A stretch of DNA of 20,943 nucleotides, taken from assembly GCA_947065955.1 (NCBI GenBank), contig CAMSXY010000007.1:1-20943 (forward strand), written 5' to 3'. The position numbers and the translations under genes were made by a program. The notes under the pieces were generated by a model that worked only from the letters and a program-made list of their open reading frames with translations, was not told the origin of the DNA and made no database searches. This document shows positions 1-5,725 of this stretch, in pieces. This stretch comes from an uncultured Caryophanales bacterium (GTDB lineage Bacteria; Bacillota_I; Bacilli_A; RF39; UBA660). The number at the start of each line of letters is the position of its first letter. Position 1 is the first letter of the stretch.

Positions 1-45
1 ACACAAGGATGAACACTCTTTCCCTACACGACGCTCTTCCGATCT
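1..45. other. Sequencing adapter and tag at left end (not biological)
   Basis: Bases 13-45 match the 33-nt Illumina TruSeq read-1 adapter, starting ACACTCTTTCCC and ending CTTCCGATCT. Bases 3-12 (acaaggatga) are a 10-nt tag, repeated in reverse complement at the right end. The genomic insert begins at base 46. The 43-bp inverted repeat with the other end comes from library construction, not from a transposon or phage terminus. Confidence 0.98.
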
Positions 46-252
46 CCTTCTAATGAATGGACACTTACAGTGAGTAATGATACTCAGGTTAATTATTATG
101 CATTATTTTTTAGTGAAAAAAGTGTCGATTATTTAGATTATGGATTTGTTAGTACCCGTTTTAAAGTAAGACCGACTTTATATTTAAAAATGGATGTAAA
201 AATTATAGGAGGAGTAGGGACAAGTAGTAATCCATACCTTCTTGGAATATGA
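46..252 (+). CDS. DUF6273-like secreted surface protein, 3' fragment
   Basis: The frame is open from the adapter junction to the TGA at 250-252, so the 5' end is missing because the insert is cut there. The GTG at 70 is not a real start: in-frame codons upstream encode NEWTLTVS, which aligns with NEWTITVS in the complete paralogue that follows. The visible C-terminal 68 residues hold the family signature VRPTLYLKMDV followed by GTSSNPYLL. The paralogues at 380 and 15768 have the equivalent VRP-LYLK and GT-DPY blocks. The family is typical of secreted proteins in gut Bacillota; its function is unknown. Together with the next gene it forms a tandem pair. Confidence 0.85.
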   Translation, partial: PSNEWTLTVSNDTQVNYYALFFSEKSVDYLDYGFVSTRFKVRPTLYLKMDVKIIGGVGTSSNPYLLGI

Positions 253-349
253 AAACTATAAACTAAATAAAAAATGAGATAATTCCTATTTTAAAAGTTG
301 AGATAAGAAAGATTATACTTTTTTTACCTCTTTTTTTTCTTAATAAAAT

Positions 350-371
350 TATGATAAAGTACAAAAGAGGT
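350..371 (+). promoter_or_regulatory. Promoter/RBS element shared with the third paralogue
   Basis: The block ATTATGATAAAGTA-AAAAGAGGTGT lies directly upstream of the gene at 380 and is nearly identical upstream of the paralogue at 15768. TATGAT (350-355) is a good -10; no convincing -35 is seen. AAAAGAGG (363-370) is the ribosome binding site. The expected start of transcription lies almost at the RBS, so the leader would be very short. Confidence 0.6.
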
Positions 372-379
372 GTAGAAAG

Positions 380-1255
380 ATGAAAAAGGTCATTAAAGTT
401 TTTAAGAAAAATGCAAAACTCATATTAGTATTTTTAATAGGAGTTTCTTTTACAGGAATAAGTGTACTTGCATTAAACAAAATCGAAAGCAAAGATGTTT
501 TCTATACACATGTATCTTCTAATGTAAAAAATGTGCAAGAAGCGGTAGAGGAAATTTATACTTTGAAAGAAGGAAATAAATTTCTTTTAGAAAATGGATT
601 TCGCTATACAGGAGCAAATCCTAATAATTATATAAGTTTTAATAATGAATTGTGGAGAATTATAGGGATATTGGATGGAAAAATTAAAATTATAAGAAAT
701 GAAACGATTGGATCGCATTCATGGAATAGTGAGCAAAAGAATGACTGGGCAATGAGTAATTTATATCAGTATTTAAATACTACTTATTATGACAGTTTAA
801 ATGAAACAAGTAAAATTATGGTAGAAAATGCAACTTGGAAAACGGGAGGATGGAGTACGCCCAATGTTACTACCCGACAAATGTATCTATACGAAGGAAG
901 TGTAAAAGGAGCGACTTCTTCTGCTTCTATTATCACTAATGGTTATATAGGACTTATGAGTGCATCCGATTATGGATATGCAAGTAGTGAATGTTATAAC
1001 AAAATGAAATTAAATGATTATAATAATACTTTATGTGTAAGTACAAATTGGCTTAATTCAAAAAAAAATGAATGGACAATAACGGTCTCTTCTGTTAGTG
1101 AAAGAGGGGTATTTTATATTTCAAACGTTGTAAGTTATATTAATGATGTAAACGTTGCTTACGAAGTTAGACCTTCTTTATATTTGAAATCTGATGTATA
1201 TATAAAAGAAGGAACAGGAACAAGCAGTGATCCTTATATAGTAACTATAGATTGA
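380..1255 (+). CDS. DUF6273-like secreted surface protein, complete
   Basis: A 291-residue protein. It has a basic N-terminus and one hydrophobic signal/anchor segment at about residues 13-32, so the rest should lie outside the membrane. Residues 46-61 contain NVQEAVEEIY, a motif of the 'NVQ-AI-ELY' type. The core has ENGFRYTG-NPNNYI-FNNELWRIIG near 70-95, a Y-YLNTTYY block, then GLMSASDYGYASS, and a Cys pair (C205, C219) whose 14-residue spacing is kept in the paralogue at 15768; this suggests a disulfide. The C-terminus has VRPSLYLK and GTSSDPY. The start is fixed by AAAAGAGG at 363-370. The family is recognised by its DUF6273-like WRIIG/VRP pattern. Biochemical role unknown; adhesin or other surface protein is a guess. 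Confidence 0.85.
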   Translation: MKKVIKVFKKNAKLILVFLIGVSFTGISVLALNKIESKDVFYTHVSSNVKNVQEAVEEIYTLKEGNKFLLENGFRYTGANPNNYISFNNELWRIIGILDGKIKIIRNETIGSHSWNSEQKNDWAMSNLYQYLNTTYYDSLNETSKIMVENATWKTGGWSTPNVTTRQMYLYEGSVKGATSSASIITNGYIGLMSASDYGYASSECYNKMKLNDYNNTLCVSTNWLNSKKNEWTITVSSVSERGVFYISNVVSYINDVNVAYEVRPSLYLKSDVYIKEGTGTSSDPYIVTID

Positions 1256-1306
1256 TTCTTGCTTTTTTTAATAAAAAATTCTATAGAAGAGTATAAAGTT
1301 ACACAA

Positions 1307-1331
1307 AAAAAATGGATTTTGTCCATTTTTT
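1307..1331. terminator. Bidirectional intrinsic terminator
   Basis: Perfect 10-bp arms (aaaaaatgga at 1307-1316, tccatttttt at 1322-1331) around a 5-nt loop, with T-rich sequence on either strand. It sits between the convergent ends of the genes at 380 (+) and 1330 (-) and overlaps the stop codon of the latter. Confidence 0.8.
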
Positions 1332-1947
1332 ATTTTTCAGTAACACTACAATCCATATTTTTTTCCTCGATAAGTTTTAATAAATCATCTTTGGTGGCTG
1401 GATATTCTTTTTTGTTTTGAAGATCACTACTATTAAGGGTAATTTTATAAAAGTAGTTAAAATTAGTATCATCAAATTCGCCAATAGAGTTTTCTTCCTC
1501 TATTTTTTCTTTAAAATCAAGATATTGTTGTTCATTTTCAAAAGAATAGGTATCATTTATCTTGATTGAATTCATTTTATCATTTATTAAAAGATAAGTC
1601 GTATTTCTAGAAATCTCATACCCTTCCACTAAGTTATTTTCCCTAGACATACAAGTATAAGTTATATTCATTCTTTTTTCTTCTACTTTTTCAGGCTCTT
1701 TAGAAGGCGCTTTTACTGTAGTTGGGTTTAACTTTTTATAAATAGTTGGCATAAAAAAGATAAAAATAACAATAATTACAATAACAATAAACAAAAAAGT
1801 AAAATCTTTTTTCTTTTCTTCCTCTTTTTTTAAGTCATTTTCTTCTTCTTGTGGAAGAATTGTTTTTTCTTTAACATCTACATTTTCAGCGTTTGCTGTT
1901 TCATTTCCTATAGTTTCTTTTTTTTCGTAATGATTATTTTCCTCCAT
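1330..1947 (-). CDS. Single-pass membrane protein, unknown function
   Basis: A 205-residue protein. Residues 1-48 are highly charged (many E and K) and should be cytoplasmic. Residues 49-70 form one strong, Ile/Val/Phe-rich transmembrane helix. Residues 71-205 are a predicted extracytoplasmic domain with two cysteines (in ITYTCMS and MDCSV), one near each end, which could be linked. No enzymatic motif is seen. The style of the outer domain (YTC near its start, Thr/Asn/Lys-rich strands) resembles DUF1307-type lipoproteins, but I cannot confirm this. The ATG at 1947 is preceded by GGTGAT, also the site used by yabG in this window. It has its own promoter and is convergent with the gene at 380. 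Unrecognised; orientation and topology are inferred. Confidence 0.75.
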   Translation of the reverse strand: MEENNHYEKKETIGNETANAENVDVKEKTILPQEEENDLKKEEEKKKDFTFLFIVIVIIVIFIFFMPTIYKKLNPTTVKAPSKEPEKVEEKRMNITYTCMSRENNLVEGYEISRNTTYLLINDKMNSIKINDTYSFENEQQYLDFKEKIEEENSIGEFDDTNFNYFYKITLNSSDLQNKKEYPATKDDLLKLIEEKNMDCSVTEK

Positions 1948-1962
1948 ATTATCACCATATTA

Positions 1963-1991
1963 ACTATATCAAAAAAAGATTAAAATGGCAA
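1963..1991 (-). promoter_or_regulatory. Sigma-A-type promoter for the 1947 (-) gene
   Basis: On the minus strand TTGCCA (1986-1991) is followed after 17 nt by TATAGT (1963-1968). The start codon lies 15 nt beyond the -10, giving a very short leader. It is divergent from the promoter at 2030. Confidence 0.6.
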
Positions 1992-2029
1992 TAATATTCC
2001 CTTAAAAGATTTTATCTATTAAAAAAAGC

Positions 2030-2058
2030 TTGACAACTGTTTAATGCGTTGTTAGAAT
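2030..2058 (+). promoter_or_regulatory. Strong sigma-A promoter for the 2083 gene
   Basis: TTGACA (2030-2035), a 17-nt spacer, then TAGAAT (2053-2058): one mismatch from consensus over both hexamers. AAAGGAG follows at 2068-2074, 8 nt before the ATG. Confidence 0.8.
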
Positions 2059-2082
2059 AGGCGAAAAAAAGGAGAGAATAGG

Positions 2083-3738
2083 ATGTCAAATAAAATGTTT
2101 ATTACGACAGTAAATTGTAATGGAAAGGAAGTTTTTGTATTTCAAGTTCCTGGGGAAAAAGGTTTTACTTTTTTACAGGATAATTTAAAGGAAGAGGAAA
2201 GAGAAACATTATCTAAAATTTTTCCAAAAGATTCAAAAATATGTTTAAGTAAAGATTCTTTAAAAAGGAGAATGAAAGTTTTAACATTTAGTTTAATCGC
2301 AACCCTGGTAAGTAAAGGACAGGTTTATGCGCAAGCGAATGTGGAGGGGAATGTTAATACCTCTATCGAAAAAACTATAGATAATTTAGAAACAGAAAAT
2401 CTAACAGAAGATGAAATTCGAAAAATAGTAGAAGAAACAACTAAAGAAAATGTGGTACAACTTTATGATATAGATTCTATTATTCAAAAGTACCATTTAG
2501 AAGAATCCAGAGAGATTATTAAGACAAATTTTTTAGAATTTTGTAAATATTATGATACAATTGTTAAAAATCAAAAAATTATGCCAGAAATATATCCGAT
2601 ATTATTAAAAGATTTTTCTTATTTTCAACAATTAGGAGTTTTAGATCATATACAAAAGAGATTAGCCACTTTAATTGTTGGAATAGACGACTTTGAATGT
2701 ATGATATTTGGAGCTTCTGGATTATATGAAAACAATTATGTTCGTTTCATCTCCAATGCCAGTGATGAAACAAAGGCCCACGAACTTTATCATTCTTATG
2801 CACAATTACTAGAAAAAGGTGGATTGTTATACGATATAGATGAAAAGAAATTTTATGATGAAAACGATCCAAATGTCGCTTGGGAAAGGGCATATCGTTT
2901 ATCTTTTGGATTTTTTGATGAGTCAATAGCAGCGGATATTTCCTCTTCACGATATTCTAAAAGACAATATAGTAACACCTATGAGGATATGGCAGATTTA
3001 TTACAAGTATTTTATTTAATCTTTGGAAAACAAGATATCTTAAAACATTATTTAAATGGAGAGCTTTCACCTTATTTAGTCACCCAATTAAAAGAAAGCC
3101 ATTTATCGGATGAAGAAATGATTCGTTTATTAGCAAATTTAGAAATTGTTCGTCAGTATGCTTCTTTTGGATTTTGGTCTTTATATTCTGGAGAACTAGA
3201 CGCTTTAACGGAAGAAGAAATAAAAGTTGAAAAATGGAAAATAAATTTAAATATAGATCGAACCAAAACAGCTATCGTAGATACTATGTTAAAAATTTAT
3301 GAAAATAAAACAGGAAAAAAATGGATGGAATGTAAAGAATTACAAGCCTCTTTGGAAGCTTTTATAGGTGGAAGAGAACTTCAATATACTTATTACACAG
3401 ATACAACAAGAAAAGAAGTGTCTAATTTTTATGGTTCGAGTGCACAACAGGAAAAACCAAGTTTAGTTACAATTGATAAAGAATATTATACCTTTGCGAA
3501 AAAAAATAGTTTTTTACAATATGTATACCATCCGCTTTTTAATTCAGATGACCAGATATCACAAGTAAAGTATACACCAGAAGATGAAAGAGCAGATTTT
3601 AAAATTTTATTTAATAATGGAAAAGAAATTTGGTATGATGAAGGAGAAATCGTACGATACTATTCTGCGACTTATGAGGATCCAGATTATGGAAATTATG
3701 AAACAAAAGATTTTCAAATGGTAAAATATATCAAATAG
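2083..3738 (+). CDS. Predicted envelope zincin metalloprotease-like protein, copy 1
   Basis: A 551-residue protein, clearly paralogous to the next gene along its whole length. It contains an HExxH zinc motif, H233-E-L-Y-H237, and 43 residues later DESIAADISSSRY. E280 is a candidate third zinc ligand in a gluzincin-like arrangement (compare NEAISD of thermolysin). Both blocks are kept in the paralogue, which supports them as functional. The N-terminus is unusual: about 60 residues with FITTVNCNGKEVFVFQ precede a basic KRRMK stretch and a short hydrophobic segment ending YAQA (about 65-85), looking like a signal or anchor with a very long leading region. The C-terminus has a conserved GKEIWYDEGEIVRYYSA-YED block. 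An internal ATG at 2272 next to AAGGAG is a less likely start, because the paralogue has no ATG there and keeps the preceding 60 residues. No family name is recognised; protease activity is inferred from motifs only. Confidence 0.7.
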   Translation: MSNKMFITTVNCNGKEVFVFQVPGEKGFTFLQDNLKEEERETLSKIFPKDSKICLSKDSLKRRMKVLTFSLIATLVSKGQVYAQANVEGNVNTSIEKTIDNLETENLTEDEIRKIVEETTKENVVQLYDIDSIIQKYHLEESREIIKTNFLEFCKYYDTIVKNQKIMPEIYPILLKDFSYFQQLGVLDHIQKRLATLIVGIDDFECMIFGASGLYENNYVRFISNASDETKAHELYHSYAQLLEKGGLLYDIDEKKFYDENDPNVAWERAYRLSFGFFDESIAADISSSRYSKRQYSNTYEDMADLLQVFYLIFGKQDILKHYLNGELSPYLVTQLKESHLSDEEMIRLLANLEIVRQYASFGFWSLYSGELDALTEEEIKVEKWKINLNIDRTKTAIVDTMLKIYENKTGKKWMECKELQASLEAFIGGRELQYTYYTDTTRKEVSNFYGSSAQQEKPSLVTIDKEYYTFAKKNSFLQYVYHPLFNSDDQISQVKYTPEDERADFKILFNNGKEIWYDEGEIVRYYSATYEDPDYGNYETKDFQMVKYIK

Positions 3739-3752
3739 TAAGAAATTTATTG

Positions 3753-3777
3753 AAAGAAGATTTTATCTTCTTTTTTT
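3753..3777 (+). terminator. Intrinsic terminator between the two zincin-like genes
   Basis: Arms aaagaagat (3753-3761) and atcttcttt (3765-3773) with a TTT loop and a run of T. The T run merges with a TTGACA at 3776-3781 that could serve as a -35 for the next gene, though its spacing to the best -10 is too long. Confidence 0.75.
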
Positions 3778-3827
3778 GACAACTACCTGTAAAAAGAAAA
3801 GGAATTATAAATAAAAGGAAAAATACA

Positions 3828-3848
3828 TGTTATAATAAAAATAGGAGG
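3828..3848 (+). promoter_or_regulatory. Extended -10 promoter and RBS for the 3853 gene
   Basis: TGTTATAAT (3828-3836) is a perfect extended -10 element. AGGAGG lies at 3843-3848, only 6 nt downstream, so transcription would begin at about the RBS. The two paralogues therefore appear to be separately transcribed, with the terminator between them. Confidence 0.6.
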
Positions 3849-3852
3849 TATT

Positions 3853-5478
3853 ATGAAAAATAGTCTATTTATTACAACCATCGAATGGAAAGGAGAAGAT
3901 ATTTTTGTATTTCAAGAAAAAGGTAAAGGGAATTTTACTTTTCTAAGAAAAAAAGAAGAAAACTATTTTCCTTTAGAAGAGGAAGAAGAAAAAAAATTAC
4001 AAAAAATCTTTAAAGAAAACAAAAAAGTATTAAAAATTTCAGAACCAAAAGAGTATTTAATAAAAAGAATAAAAATATTGACTTTTGGGTTAGTTGCTAC
4101 CTTGGCTAGTCGTGGAAAAATCTATCCCCAGGCAGGAATGGAAGAGAAGATTAACACATCCATAGAACAAACCGTTGATAATTTAAATAGAGAATTAGAT
4201 GAAGATGAAATAAACCAAATAGTTGCCGAAGTAACCAATCAAAACACAACTGTACGTTACGATATTGAAATGATTATTAGAAAATATTCGCTAGAAAGTT
4301 CCAGAGAAATAATCGAAAAAAATGAAGAAGAATTTTGTCGATATTACGATACGATTATCAAAAATCGTAATATTATAGATGATATATATTATGTATTACT
4401 GAATAATTTTTCTTTTTATAAATCATTAGGAATTTTAGATTATGTTCAAACAAAAATTTCAGATGTATCTATTGAAGTGGATGATGCACTTTGTGAAATG
4501 TATAGATGTAAAGGTCTTTTTTTCTCACCTAACCGTATCATTTTAAAAAGCGATTCATTAAATGCTGGAATGGATCATGAATTCTGTCATTACTTATCTA
4601 ATGTGGCAGATATATTTTATGACTTCGATACCAAGAAAATTTCAACTTCAATAAAAATAACCGACGTTTGGGAGGAAGGCATAAGTATGATCGGCTTCAA
4701 AGAAGCCCTTGCGGAAGATATTGCCTCAGCTAGATATTTATATGACTTTAAAGAATATGCCTCTTGTTATCTAGAAGTCATAAATGTATTACAAGGATTT
4801 TATATAATGTTTGGAAGGGAAGAAATGATAACAGCTTATCTTTCTGGAAATTTTAACGATTATATAATAACCCAACTTAGAGAAGTAAATTTAACAGATC
4901 AAGAAATCGCCCGTTTATTTTCTAATTTAAAGATTATCCTTTATTCTGCTGATAAAAAATTAGGTGAATTCATAGGAACGAATAATGCTAGGACCTCTGT
5001 TGTAGATACCATGTTAAAAATTTATCAAAATAAAACAGGAAAAGATTGGAAAGAAAATATTGAATTTCAAGTGATTTTAGAATCTATTATATCCAACAAA
5101 AATTTACAAGAAAAATATTATTTGGGTAACCAAGATATTAATTTCTTGGATATGAATCTTCGTGATCCTGATAACGAAAAGCTTGCGTATCCAGCAACAG
5201 TCTTTTTAAATCAAGAGTATTATAAAATGGCTAAAAGTCAAAAAATTATGCAAGATATAAATCATGCTAGATTTGGTCCAGATGATAAAATTAGTCAATT
5301 AAAATACACGAAAGAATATGATGCAAATGCTGATTTGAAGGTACAGTTTATTGATGGGAAAGAATTATGGTATAAAGATGGGAAAATTGTACGATATTAT
5401 TATGCGAGTTATGAAGATTCCAATTATGGAATTTATGAAACAGACAATTACGAAACAGTACAAGGTATAAAAAGATAA
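3853..5478 (+). CDS. Predicted envelope zincin metalloprotease-like protein, copy 2
   Basis: A 541-residue protein and tandem paralogue of the preceding gene. It keeps HExxH as H242-E-F-C-H246 and the downstream KEALAEDIASARY block, with E284 as candidate third ligand 38 residues on. Shared landmarks are the N-terminal FITTIEWKGEDIFVFQ, the basic/hydrophobic segment KRIKILTFGLVATLA, VDTMLKIYQNKTGK-W near 400, and the C-terminal GKELWYKDGKIVRYYYASYED. Compared with copy 1 it lacks about 20 residues between the active-site half and the VDTMLKIY block, and it has a longer acidic/lysine-rich N-terminal linker. Start ATG 3853 is set by AGGAGG at 3843. The fold and activity are inferred; substrate and partner are unknown. 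Duplication followed by divergence of a surface enzyme pair is the simplest reading. Confidence 0.7.
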   Translation: MKNSLFITTIEWKGEDIFVFQEKGKGNFTFLRKKEENYFPLEEEEEKKLQKIFKENKKVLKISEPKEYLIKRIKILTFGLVATLASRGKIYPQAGMEEKINTSIEQTVDNLNRELDEDEINQIVAEVTNQNTTVRYDIEMIIRKYSLESSREIIEKNEEEFCRYYDTIIKNRNIIDDIYYVLLNNFSFYKSLGILDYVQTKISDVSIEVDDALCEMYRCKGLFFSPNRIILKSDSLNAGMDHEFCHYLSNVADIFYDFDTKKISTSIKITDVWEEGISMIGFKEALAEDIASARYLYDFKEYASCYLEVINVLQGFYIMFGREEMITAYLSGNFNDYIITQLREVNLTDQEIARLFSNLKIILYSADKKLGEFIGTNNARTSVVDTMLKIYQNKTGKDWKENIEFQVILESIISNKNLQEKYYLGNQDINFLDMNLRDPDNEKLAYPATVFLNQEYYKMAKSQKIMQDINHARFGPDDKISQLKYTKEYDANADLKVQFIDGKELWYKDGKIVRYYYASYEDSNYGIYETDNYETVQGIKR

Positions 5479-5484
5479 AATAAA

Positions 5485-5520
5485 AAAATAAATTTGTCTA
5501 AAAAGCAAATTTATTTTTTT
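5485..5520 (+). terminator. Intrinsic terminator after the zincin-like pair
   Basis: Arms aaaataaatttg (5485-5496) and caaatttatttt (5506-5517) around a 9-nt loop, ending in a T run. Almost entirely A-T pairs, so it may be weak. Confidence 0.65.
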
Positions 5521-5667
5521 TATGGAGAAATATTTTTAAAATTTTTCTAAAAAAATATATAATTAAAATTCTATTTTAAACAAAATATAAAATATTTTTT
5601 TTAACAAAAAAACGTTTTATAAAAAAGAGGGATTATGTTTTTACGAAAAAAACGGATAAAAAAAACA

Positions 5668-5696
5668 TTGACATCGGAGCTTGGGTCTGCTATGAT
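5668..5696 (+). promoter_or_regulatory. Promoter of the anaerobic RNR operon
   Basis: TTGACA (5668-5673), a 17-nt spacer, then TATGAT (5691-5696). This is one of the best promoters in the window. I looked for paired NrdR boxes around it and saw none. Confidence 0.8.
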
Positions 5697-5725
5697 GAAA
5701 GTGTTTAAAGATAGGTGTGTGGTGC

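Noticed and set aside
3..45. 43-bp terminal inverted repeat as a mobile-element or phage end
   Set aside because: The sequence is Illumina adapter plus a tag, identical at both ends.
70..252. A 60-residue gene starting at GTG 70
   Set aside because: Homology to the paralogue at 380 continues upstream of 70 to the adapter junction; it is a truncated longer gene.
325..371. Inverted repeat acctctttt / aaaagaggt as an RBS-hiding riboswitch upstream of the 380 gene
   Set aside because: The left arm lies upstream of the -10 box and would not be in the transcript; it is not kept upstream of the 15768 paralogue.
2747..2950. Minus-strand frame inside the first zincin-like gene
   Set aside because: No ribosome site and no recognisable protein; it lies fully within a conserved coding region.
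5479..5667. A search for NrdR boxes upstream of the nrd operon
   Set aside because: No paired 16-bp NrdR-like palindromes were found; only AT-rich sequence and the terminator are present.
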